A stretch of DNA of 64,000 nucleotides from Streptomyces guryensis (GTDB lineage: Bacteria > Actinomycetota > Actinomycetes > Streptomycetales > Streptomycetaceae): NCBI RefSeq assembly GCF_021261325.1, contig NZ_JAJSBI010000016.1, forward strand, positions 62,001 through 126,000, written 5' to 3'. The stretch's first letter is position 1. Each line of letters starts with the position of its first letter. Shown here one piece after another: positions 57,171-64,000 of this stretch. The notes beneath the pieces are model-generated. The model was not told where the DNA came from. It ran no database searches and saw only the letters and a list, made by a program, of their open reading frames with translations. The position numbers and the translations under genes were made by a program.

Positions 57171-58415
57171 ATGGGGCCCGGTAGGAACCGCGGCTGGCTG
57201 CTCCGCCTCGTCATCGCCTTCGGCTTCGCGCAGGGGGCGGTGTCGATGGCCCGGCCCGCCGTCTCCTACCGGGCCCTCGCACTGGGCGCCGACGAGCGGG
57301 CGGTCGGCGTCATCGCGGGCGTGTACGCGCTGTTGCCGCTCTTCGCCGCGGTGCCGCTGGGCCGCCGCACCGACCACGGCCGCTGCGCGCCCCTGCTGCC
57401 GGTCGGTGTCGTCCTGATAGCGGGCGGCTGCGCGCTGAGCGGGCTCGCCGGCTCCCTCTGGGCGATGGCGGTCTGGAGCGGGGTGATGGGCCTCGGCCAC
57501 CTCTGCTTCGTGATCGGCGCCCAGTCGCTGGTCGCCCGCCAGTCCGCCCCGCACGAACAGGACCGCAACTTCGGCCACTTCACCATCGGCGCCTCGCTCG
57601 GCCAGCTGGTCGGCCCGATCGCGGCGGGCGCGCTGATCGGCGGCCCGGACATGGCGGGCACCAGCGCGCTGGCCCTGCTGGTGGCGGGTGCGGGAGCCGC
57701 GGTCGCGTTCACCTCGCTGTGGCGCATCGAGGACCGTACGGCGGTCAAGTCCCGCACCGAACAAGGCGGCCGCGTCGCGGTCGGCAGCATCCTGCGGGCC
57801 CGGGGCGTCCCGGCCGGCATGCTCATCAGCCTCTCGGTGCTGTCGGCCACCGACATCCTCACCGCCTATCTGCCGGTGGTCGGCGAACACCGGGGCATCG
57901 CGCCGTCCGTGGTCGGTGTGCTGCTCAGTCTGCGCGCGGGGGCCACCATCGGCTGCCGCCTCGTGCTCACCCCGCTGCTGCGGCTGCTCGGGCGGCCGGT
58001 GCTGCTCACCGTGACCTGTCTGCTGGCGGCCGTGCTGTGCGCCGGGATCGCGCTGCCGATGCCGGTGTGGGCGCTCGGCGCGGTGCTGGCCGCCCTCGGG
58101 TTCTGCCTCGGTGTCGGCCAGCCGCTGTCCATGACGACCGTCGTGCAGGCGGCCCCGGACGGCGCCCGTTCCACGGCCCTCGCCCTGCGCCTGACCGGCA
58201 ACCGTCTCGGCCAGGTCGCCGCGCCGGCCGCCGCGGGTCTGGTCGCGGGGGTCGCGGGCGTGGCGGCGCCCTTCGTGATGCTCGGGGCTCTGCTGCTGTT
58301 CTCCGCGGGCAGCGCCGTGCGGGCGCCGGCCGCTCCGGGCGGCGGTCAGGTGGCCGGGGCCGCCGCGGGCGGGCGCCCGGCGGGCACTCCGTTGCGCCGG
58401 TCGAGGGATATCTGA
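57171..58415 (+). CDS. MFS transporter (12 TM)
   Basis: A 414-residue major facilitator with two six-helix halves. The loop 2-3 motif is PLGRRTDHGR, near the canonical GxxxDRxGRR pattern. GHLCFVIGAQSLVARQS and GHFTIGASLGQLVGPIAAG follow; the second half has VGVLLSLRAGATIGCRLVLTPLLRLLG. The tail is Gly/Ala/Pro-rich. Substrate unknown. ATG 57171 follows AGGAGGATCC by eight bases. It lies 55 bases after the citrate transporter and may be co-transcribed. Confidence 0.85.
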   Translation: MGPGRNRGWLLRLVIAFGFAQGAVSMARPAVSYRALALGADERAVGVIAGVYALLPLFAAVPLGRRTDHGRCAPLLPVGVVLIAGGCALSGLAGSLWAMAVWSGVMGLGHLCFVIGAQSLVARQSAPHEQDRNFGHFTIGASLGQLVGPIAAGALIGGPDMAGTSALALLVAGAGAAVAFTSLWRIEDRTAVKSRTEQGGRVAVGSILRARGVPAGMLISLSVLSATDILTAYLPVVGEHRGIAPSVVGVLLSLRAGATIGCRLVLTPLLRLLGRPVLLTVTCLLAAVLCAGIALPMPVWALGAVLAALGFCLGVGQPLSMTTVVQAAPDGARSTALALRLTGNRLGQVAAPAAAGLVAGVAGVAAPFVMLGALLLFSAGSAVRAPAAPGGGQVAGAAAGGRPAGTPLRRSRDI

Positions 58416-58517
58416 CGGCGAGTCGGGTGGTGCTGCCGCAACACGCCGGGCGGATGTGAAAGAGAGTCAGATGAAAGAGCGATTTGTATGAAAATCGTCT
58501 GACTCGGAGGAACGTCC

Positions 58518-59162
58518 ATGCCCACCTTGCTGCCCCCGTCCGCAGGCGCCCGTCTGGGAGCCGCGGCCCTCACCGTACTCACCGCGGCCGGGGCCTCCTG
58601 GTCCGCGACGTCCGCCGCCTTGGCCGCCCCCGGTGACGGTGCCGACATCAGGATCCACAGCGAGCGAGTGCCCTACGGCGTCTCGAAGGACGACCCCCTG
58701 GTCTGCCGGTTCTACCTCGACGCCGCGAACTTCGGCGACCTGACGTCCGTCTCCTACACCATCACGGCTCAGCCCCCGCTGCCCACCGCGGCCACCGTGA
58801 GTGGCACGATCTCCCTCGCCGGCGGTGCCGGGCACACCGACATCCTGGGGCTGGCCGACGGCAGATACACCCTCCAGTGGATCATTCCGCCGACCGTGCC
58901 GCCCACGCCGCCCGTCGCGCCCAAGGAGAAGGTCTTCTCCGTCGACTGCCACGGCAGGCACGACCGCGGGCAGGCCGGCCCGAGCCACACGATCGAGGAC
59001 CACGGGCCGAAGGGCGGCGTCCACGCCGGCGGCGGCGGCCTCGTCGACACCGTGCAGGCATACACCCCGCTGAGCGCCGCCGCGGGCGTCGGACTGGTCG
59101 CCATCGGCGGAGCGGTGTACGTCCGGACGCTGCTGCGCCGCCGCTCGCACGGTGCCGAGTAG
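58518..59162 (+). CDS. Secreted protein with C-terminal membrane tail, sortase partner
   Basis: A 214-residue exported protein. The signal peptide (about 1-36) ends ALAAP. The mature part has a beta-rich domain (about 40-140: VPYGVSKDDPLVCRFYLDA, SYTITAQPPLP, HTDILGLADGRYTLQW) with two cysteines. A His/Gly-rich stretch (DHGPKGGVHAGGGG) precedes one helix (about 185-203) and RRRS. That tail has the shape of a sorting signal but no LPXTG or LAXTG motif is visible. It overlaps the class F sortase gene by 11 bases. Confidence 0.75.
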   Translation: MPTLLPPSAGARLGAAALTVLTAAGASWSATSAALAAPGDGADIRIHSERVPYGVSKDDPLVCRFYLDAANFGDLTSVSYTITAQPPLPTAATVSGTISLAGGAGHTDILGLADGRYTLQWIIPPTVPPTPPVAPKEKVFSVDCHGRHDRGQAGPSHTIEDHGPKGGVHAGGGGLVDTVQAYTPLSAAAGVGLVAIGGAVYVRTLLRRRSHGAE

Positions 59163-59943
59163 GACCTGTACGGCGCCCCCCTCCGGGGGAGTGCGGCCCA
59201 GGCCCCGCGACGCCGGCGTGATCCGCCGGGCAGGTCCGCGGCGCAGACGCAGGCCCTGGTACCGGACCCGCGCCTACCGCCTCACCAGGACGGCCGTGAT
59301 CGTGGCCGTCCTGGTGACGGTGTTCCGGTACGGGGGGCATCACCACCACCCGGCCGAGACCGTCCGGGCCGGGGGCCCGGCGCCCGTCGAGGCGCCTGCC
59401 GAACCGGTCCCCGGCCCCGCCGATGGGCGCCCCCGGGCCTCCGAGCCGGCCGCGCGCGCCGAACCCGCCCGACCGCCCCGGCCACTGCCCCGCTCGCCGG
59501 CGACCACCTTGCGCGTACCGTCCCTGGGCATCGACGCGCCGGTCATCGGGGTGCGGGTCGGCGCCGACCGGCAGCTGGAGACCCCGCCGCTCGACAAGCC
59601 CAGGCTCGTCGGCTGGTACCAGGACGGCCCCGCACCGGGCGAGACCGGCACCGCCATCGCCGTCGGCCACCGCGACACGAGGACCGGCGCCGCGGTCTTC
59701 GCCGCCCTCGCGCAGGTGCGCCCCGGCGGCCGGATCGAGGTCCGTCGCGCCGACGGCCGCACCGCCGTCTACACCGTCGACCGCGTACGGATCTTCGACA
59801 AGGACCGCTTCCCCGACAAGGAGGTGTACGGACCGAGCTCGCGCCCCGAGCTGCGGGTGCTGACCTGCGGCGGCCTGTTCACCCGCAGGACCGGCTACTC
59901 CAGCAACGTGGTCGTGTTCGCCCATCTGACGGCGACCCGCTGA
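59152..59943 (+). CDS. Class F sortase
   Basis: A 263-residue membrane transpeptidase. An Arg-rich cytoplasmic N-terminus and one helix (about 44-60) are followed by a Pro-rich linker to about 115. The sortase domain has H173 in VGHRDT, C239 in LTCGG and Arg in the RRTGYSSN strand, the family triad. Class F enzymes attach surface proteins in Actinobacteria; their signals are poorly defined. The GTG at 59152 lies inside the partner gene; a later GTG would shorten only the basic tail. Translation appears coupled to the upstream secreted protein. Confidence 0.87.
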   Translation: MPSRTCTAPPSGGVRPRPRDAGVIRRAGPRRRRRPWYRTRAYRLTRTAVIVAVLVTVFRYGGHHHHPAETVRAGGPAPVEAPAEPVPGPADGRPRASEPAARAEPARPPRPLPRSPATTLRVPSLGIDAPVIGVRVGADRQLETPPLDKPRLVGWYQDGPAPGETGTAIAVGHRDTRTGAAVFAALAQVRPGGRIEVRRADGRTAVYTVDRVRIFDKDRFPDKEVYGPSSRPELRVLTCGGLFTRRTGYSSNVVVFAHLTATR

Positions 59944-60158
59944 CGCCCGCCGGAAGCGGCGCGTACCCGTACCGCCCCCGCCGGATCGCCGCTTCGGCTT
60001 TCTCACTGGGCGGAACGAAGGACCCGATTCCGTCATGAGTCTTCCCCCGGACGCGTACGGTCCGTTAACTTCCGTGACCCACAGCCCGTGCGTCCCGCGC
60101 GGGCCGTTTCGACCGCGGAGCCTCAGGACTCGCTCAGTACGCCCCCGGGGGCAGTGCC

Positions 60159-61481
60159 ATGACACGCGCCATCTCTCTGCACGACGTGAGCAAGACCTAT
60201 ACGCGAGGTGTTCGCGTGGTGGACCGGCTGTCGCTGGACATCCGCCCCGGCGAATTCCTCGTGCTGCTCGGCCCGTCCGGCTGCGGCAAGTCCACCGTCC
60301 TCAGAATGATCGCCGGGCTGGAGGAGATCACCGAGGGCCGGCTGCTGCTGGACGGCGAGCACTCCAACGACCTGCTCCCGTCCGAGCGGAACATGGCGAT
60401 GGTGTTCCAGAACTTCGCCCTGTACCCGAACATGACCAGCCGCGGCAACATCGGCTTCCCGCTGCGCGTCGAGCACCCCGGTGAGGACCCGCGCCCGCGC
60501 GTGGACGCCACCGCCCGCATGCTCGGCATCGAGGACCTCCTCGACCGCTTCCCCAGCCAGCTCTCCGGCGGCGAACGCCAGCGTGTCGCCATGGGCCGCG
60601 CCATCGCCCGCCATCCCTCCGCCTTCCTCATGGACGAGCCGCTGTCCAACCTCGACGCCAAGCTCCGCAACCACCTGCGGGCCGAGATCTCCAAGCTCAC
60701 CCGGGAGTTGGGCGTCACCACGGTCTACGTCACCCACGACCAGGCCGAGGCCATGTCGCTCGGCGACCGGGTCGCCGTCCTGCGCGGCGGGGTGCTCCAG
60801 CAGCTGGACAGCCCGCGCATGGTGTACGCGCTGCCCCGCAACGTCTTCGTCGCCGCCTTCATCGGCACCCCGCGCATCAACCTGCTGCGCGGCCTGGTCC
60901 GCGCCCCGCTGGACGGCGCGATGACCATCAGCCTCGGCAAGCAGTTCCTGCGGCTGCCCGAACCGCTGTCCCTTGACCACCAGTTGCTGCGGGTGCAGCA
61001 GGGCCGCGAGGTGATCGTCGGGCTGCGCTCGGAGGCCATCCGTATCGCCAAGCACTCCTCCGCCCGCCCCGGCGAGGTGGCGCTGACCGGTCTCGTGGAG
61101 CACGTGGAGTTCCAGGGTCACGAGATCCTCGTCCACTTCAACACCGGCTCCCAGCCCGCCGTCGTACCGGACCTGGAGGCCCCGCGCCCCGCCTCCCGCC
61201 CGCCCCGGCGCCGGGGCGGCCCGACCGTCCTGGAGCGCCTCCGGGACCGGGCGGGCGCCCTGCGGGCCGGACCGGTGGTGGTCATGGACGACCCGGCGGT
61301 CCCCACGTTCACCGAGGCCCGCCTGCCGGGCGACCTGGTAGTGCGCACCACCCCCGACATCGAACTCCGCCACGGCATGCAGGTGCCGCTCCTCGTCGAC
61401 ATCGCGCATCTGTTCGTCTTCGACCAGCACGGCGAGCGCATCTGTCCGGCGCCGGCCCGGCTGCCCGATCTGGAGAACTGA
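60159..61481 (+). CDS. Stand-alone ABC ATPase, CUT1/MsiK-UgpC type
   Basis: A 440-residue nucleotide-binding protein. Walker A GPSGCGKST (38-46), signature LSGGERQR (135-142), Walker B FLMDEP (about 156) and DQAEAMSLGDRV are all intact. The C-terminal half carries the TOBE/MalK-like regulatory domain (about 245-300 and 385-440), split by a Pro/Arg-rich insertion (about 335-375). In streptomycetes one shared ATPase (MsiK) energises many sugar importers; this protein also has no permease or binding-protein genes around it, so it probably serves transporters encoded elsewhere. ATG 60159. Confidence 0.85.
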   Translation: MTRAISLHDVSKTYTRGVRVVDRLSLDIRPGEFLVLLGPSGCGKSTVLRMIAGLEEITEGRLLLDGEHSNDLLPSERNMAMVFQNFALYPNMTSRGNIGFPLRVEHPGEDPRPRVDATARMLGIEDLLDRFPSQLSGGERQRVAMGRAIARHPSAFLMDEPLSNLDAKLRNHLRAEISKLTRELGVTTVYVTHDQAEAMSLGDRVAVLRGGVLQQLDSPRMVYALPRNVFVAAFIGTPRINLLRGLVRAPLDGAMTISLGKQFLRLPEPLSLDHQLLRVQQGREVIVGLRSEAIRIAKHSSARPGEVALTGLVEHVEFQGHEILVHFNTGSQPAVVPDLEAPRPASRPPRRRGGPTVLERLRDRAGALRAGPVVVMDDPAVPTFTEARLPGDLVVRTTPDIELRHGMQVPLLVDIAHLFVFDQHGERICPAPARLPDLEN

Positions 61482-61529
61482 GGCTCCCTAGGGGGTGTCG
61501 CGTCGGGTTGTCCGGAGTCTGCGGCGTCG

Positions 61530-61573
61530 TCGTGGCCGGCCGCGCGGTTCCCCGCGCCCCCTTCAGGGGGCGC
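61530..61573. repeat. REP-like element, copy 5, with terminator hairpin
   Basis: GTGGCCGGCCGCGCGGTTCC followed by the perfect stem GCGCCCCC-ttca-GGGGGCGC (61554-61573). It follows the ABC ATPase stop and probably ends that transcript. Confidence 0.75.
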
Positions 61574-61602
61574 TGCTCTACCGGGGGGCCCTGGCACCAG
61601 AA

Positions 61603-61619
61603 AACTATCGCCGCTAGTT
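61603..61619. promoter_or_regulatory. 17-bp palindromic operator upstream of aldehyde dehydrogenase
   Basis: AACTATCGCCGCTAGTT is an inverted repeat with AAACTA/TAGTTT outer arms, 58 bases before the ATG at 61678. It matches the site at 479-495 at 14 of 17 positions. Confidence 0.65.
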
Positions 61620-61677
61620 TGTGTTCCTGTCGGTAGGTTTTGACGCGGACGACGCACCCCGCCCCCGGAGGAGCACC

Positions 61678-63066
61678 ATGAAGGCACACGACGGCCTGTA
61701 CATCGACGGCGCCTGGCGGCCCGCCGCAGGTCAGGACGTGATCGATGTCGTGAATCCCGTCGACGAGCAGGTGATCGGCCAGGTCCCCGCGGGGACGGCC
61801 GTGGACGTGGACACCGCCGTACGGGCCGCCCGCGCCGCCTTCCCGGCCTGGGCCGCGACCCCGCCCGCTGAGCGGGCCGCCCGGCTGGCAGCCCTGAGGG
61901 ACGTCCTCGTGGCCCGCAAGGACGAGATCGCCGAGACGGTCACCGCCGAGCTCGGCTCGCCGCTGCAGTTCTCGCAGAACGTCCACGCGGCCGTGCCGAT
62001 CGCGGTCGCGGGCTCGTACGCCGAGCTGGCGGCGACGTACGCCTTCGAGGAGAAGGCCGGGAACTCGACCGTCTACCTGGAACCGGTCGGCGTGGTCGGC
62101 GCGATCACCCCCTGGAACTACCCCCTGCACCAGATCGTCGCCAAGGTCGCCCCGGCGCTCGCCGCGGGCTGTGCGGTGGTCCTGAAGCCCGCCGAGGACA
62201 CCCCGCTCACCGCCCAGCTCTTCGCCGAGGCGGTCCACGAGGCAGGCCTCCCCGCGGGCGTCTTCAACCTCGTCACCGGCCTCGGCCCGGTCGCGGGCCA
62301 GGCCCTCGCCGAGCACCCGGGCGTCGACCTGGTCTCCTTCACCGGTTCCACGGCCGTCGGCCGGCAGATCGGCGCTACGGCGGGCGCCGCGATCAAGAAG
62401 GTCGCCCTGGAACTCGGCGGCAAGTCCGCCAACGTCATCCTGCCGAGCGCAGATCTCGCCAAGGCGGTCAACGTCGGCGTCGCCAACGTCATGTCCAACT
62501 CCGGCCAGACGTGCAGCGCCTGGACCCGCATGCTCGTCCACCGGGACCAGTACGAGGAGGCGGTCGGGCTCGCGGCCACCGCCGCCGCCAAGTACGGCGA
62601 CCGCATCGGCCCGGTGGTCAACGCCAAGCAGCGGGCGCGGGTGCTCGGTTACATCGACAAGGGCCTGGCGGAGGGGGCGCGGCTGGTCGCCGGCGGCACC
62701 GAATCCCCGCGTGAGCAGGGCTACTTCATCTCCCCCACGGTCTTCGCCGACGTCACCCCCGAGATGACGATCGCCCAGGAGGAGATCTTCGGCCCGGTCC
62801 TGGCCATCCTCCGCTACGAGGACGAGGAGGACGCCCTGCGCATCGCCAACGGCACGGTCTACGGCCTCGCGGGCGCCGTCTGGGCGGGCGACGAGACGGA
62901 GGCGGTCGCCTTCGCCCGCCGCCTGGAGACCGGACAGGTCGACATCAACGGCGGCCGCTTCAACCCCCTTGCCCCCTTCGGCGGTTACAAGCAGTCGGGC
63001 GTCGGCCGGGAACTCGGCACGCACGGCCTGTCCGAGTACCTCCAGACCAAGTCCCTGCAGTTCTGA
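61678..63066 (+). CDS. NAD(P)-dependent aldehyde dehydrogenase
   Basis: A 462-residue ALDH-superfamily enzyme that oxidises aldehydes to acids. The cofactor domain has GVVGAITPWNYPLHQI (the PWN motif) and FTGSTAVGRQIG. The general base is E245 in ALELGGKSAN and the nucleophile is C279 in SGQTCSAWTR. EEIFGPVLAIL and NPLAPFGGYKQSGVGRELG close the protein. ATG 61678 follows GGAGGAGCACC. The next gene starts 11 bases after its stop, so the two form an operon that would turn an alcohol into an acid. A palindromic operator lies upstream. Confidence 0.92.
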   Translation: MKAHDGLYIDGAWRPAAGQDVIDVVNPVDEQVIGQVPAGTAVDVDTAVRAARAAFPAWAATPPAERAARLAALRDVLVARKDEIAETVTAELGSPLQFSQNVHAAVPIAVAGSYAELAATYAFEEKAGNSTVYLEPVGVVGAITPWNYPLHQIVAKVAPALAAGCAVVLKPAEDTPLTAQLFAEAVHEAGLPAGVFNLVTGLGPVAGQALAEHPGVDLVSFTGSTAVGRQIGATAGAAIKKVALELGGKSANVILPSADLAKAVNVGVANVMSNSGQTCSAWTRMLVHRDQYEEAVGLAATAAAKYGDRIGPVVNAKQRARVLGYIDKGLAEGARLVAGGTESPREQGYFISPTVFADVTPEMTIAQEEIFGPVLAILRYEDEEDALRIANGTVYGLAGAVWAGDETEAVAFARRLETGQVDINGGRFNPLAPFGGYKQSGVGRELGTHGLSEYLQTKSLQF

Positions 63067-63077
63067 GGAGCGTTTCC

Positions 63078-64000
63078 ATGGTTCGCGCAGCAGTCCTTCC
63101 CGCCGTGGGCGCCCCGCTGGAGATCACCGGCATCGACCTCCCGGACCCCGGCCCCGGCCAGGTCCGCGTGCGTCTCGCCGCCGCCGGGGTGTGCCACTCC
63201 GACCTGTCCCTGTCCAACGGCACCATGCGGGTGCCCGTCCCCGCCGTCCTCGGCCACGAGGGCGCCGGCACGGTCGTCGCCGTCGGCGAAGGTGTCACAC
63301 ACGTCTCACCGGGCGCCGAGGTCGTCCTCAACTGGGCGCCGTCCTGCGGCAGTTGTCACGCCTGCGCGCTCGGCGAGGTGTGGCTGTGCGCCAACGCCCT
63401 GAACGGCGCCGCGGACGTGTACGCCCACCGCTCCTCCGACGGCTCCGACCTCCACCCCGGCCTGAACGTCGCCGCGTTCGCCGAGGAGACGGTCGTCCCG
63501 GCGGGCTGCGTCCTGCCCCTCCCGGAGGGGATCCCCGTCACGGACGCGGCCCTCCTGGGCTGCGCGGTCCTCACCGGCTACGGCGCCGTCCACCACTCGG
63601 CGCAGGTCCGGGAGGGCGAGACGGTGGCGGTGTACGGCGTCGGGGGAGTGGGCCTGGCGGCGCTCCAGGCGGCCCGGATCGCGGGCGCCGCACGCATCGT
63701 CGCCGTGGACGTCTCCCCGGAGAAGGAGGAGCTGGCGCGCGGCGCGGGCGCCACGGACTACGTCCTCGCCTCCGACACGACAGCGCGGGAAATCCGCGGC
63801 CTGACGGACAAACAAGGCGTCGACGTGGCGATCGAATGCGTGGGCCGCGCGTCGACGATCCGCACCGCCTGGGACTCCACCCGCCGCGGCGGCCGCACGA
63901 CGGTGGTCGGCATCGGCGGCAAGGACCAGCAGGTCACCTTCAACGCCCTGGAGATCTTCCACTGGGGCAGGACCCTGGCGGGCTGCGTGTACGGCAACTC
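63078..64000 (+). CDS. Zinc-dependent alcohol dehydrogenase, 3' end cut by the window
   Basis: The frame from ATG 63078 stays open to the end of the window (307 codons), so the C-terminus is missing. It is a medium-chain dehydrogenase: catalytic zinc ligands in GVCHSD and GHEGAG, the structural zinc set CGSCHACALGEVWLC, and the Rossmann motif GVGGVG. LNGAADVY and the pattern NALEIFHWGRTLAGCVYGN resemble NDMA-dependent or class III-like ADHs. With the upstream ALDH it should oxidise a primary alcohol via the aldehyde to the acid; the substrate is unknown. Confidence 0.9.
   Translation, partial: MVRAAVLPAVGAPLEITGIDLPDPGPGQVRVRLAAAGVCHSDLSLSNGTMRVPVPAVLGHEGAGTVVAVGEGVTHVSPGAEVVLNWAPSCGSCHACALGEVWLCANALNGAADVYAHRSSDGSDLHPGLNVAAFAEETVVPAGCVLPLPEGIPVTDAALLGCAVLTGYGAVHHSAQVREGETVAVYGVGGVGLAALQAARIAGAARIVAVDVSPEKEELARGAGATDYVLASDTTAREIRGLTDKQGVDVAIECVGRASTIRTAWDSTRRGGRTTVVGIGGKDQQVTFNALEIFHWGRTLAGCVYGN

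Noticed and set aside
1..64000. tRNA, rRNA, riboswitch, insertion sequence or prophage
   Set aside because: No cloverleaf, ribosomal core, known aptamer pattern, transposase, integrase or att-like direct repeat was recognised by eye; covariance-model searches would be needed to exclude small RNAs.

Overview
The window is a chromosomal segment of a Streptomyces species or a very close actinobacterial relative. The evidence is very high G+C with strong G/C bias in third codon positions, GTG/TTG starts, streptogrisin proteases, a SepF-like division protein, a DUF5685 protein, a dnaE2/inactive Y-polymerase pair, LAXTG and class F sortase biology, and dispersed REP-like elements typical of that genus. 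From memory the gene order resembles the S. coelicolor SCO1755-to-SCO1705 interval (dnaE2, secreted lipase, LPMO, SGNH lipase, hmgA, aldehyde and alcohol dehydrogenase); I could not check this. I see no tRNA, rRNA, CRISPR array, prophage or insertion sequence.

Layout. 1-4.4 kb: end of a DHA2-type MFS pump, a glutaryl-CoA dehydrogenase-like enzyme, a SepF-like protein, a DUF5685 protein with an extreme cysteine tail, and a frameshifted small lipoprotein. 4.4-9.4 kb: an operon for an FAD enzyme and two luciferase-like monooxygenases whose ABC permease and ATPase genes both carry large in-frame deletions. 9.5-14 kb: two streptogrisin-type proteases flanking an SPFH protein, then a DUF3533-like membrane protein. 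14-18.6 kb: a LexA-boxed dnaE2 with an in-frame nine-base tandem repeat, overlapping an ImuB-like Y polymerase without catalytic acids. 18.6-27.2 kb: cupin/MarR divergon with twin operators, secreted lipase, sortase-tagged LPMO, acetyltransferases, a methyltransferase, a 44-residue gene, DUF402, GntR, DUF72 and a DUF5925 AAA protein.

27.4-36.1 kb is a surface-glycan locus: a membrane-anchored glycoside hydrolase faces a four-gene operon in which every gene overlaps the next (two GT2 glycosyltransferases, a NodB deacetylase, and a 1286-residue flippase-plus-GT-C-like fusion). 36.3-45.7 kb: SGNH hydrolase and Ser/Thr kinase sharing a TGATCA double stop, a His-rich nickel/cobalt exporter coupled to a TPR protein, a secreted DUF4331 protein, and divergent sigK-rskA with matching SigK-type promoters on both sides. 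45.9-51.8 kb: a DrrAB-like exporter with its TetR regulator, an orphan type ISP specificity domain, a HutC-type regulator and hmgA.

52-64 kb: lipoprotein/TetR pair with a perfect operator before a molybdopterin oxidoreductase, CitMHS citrate transporter, MFS transporter, class F sortase with a membrane-tailed partner, a stand-alone sugar-type ABC ATPase, and an aldehyde dehydrogenase/zinc alcohol dehydrogenase operon cut by the window end. A 17-bp palindrome is shared by the acyl-CoA dehydrogenase promoter at the left end and the aldehyde dehydrogenase promoter at the right end, suggesting one regulator for both catabolic units.
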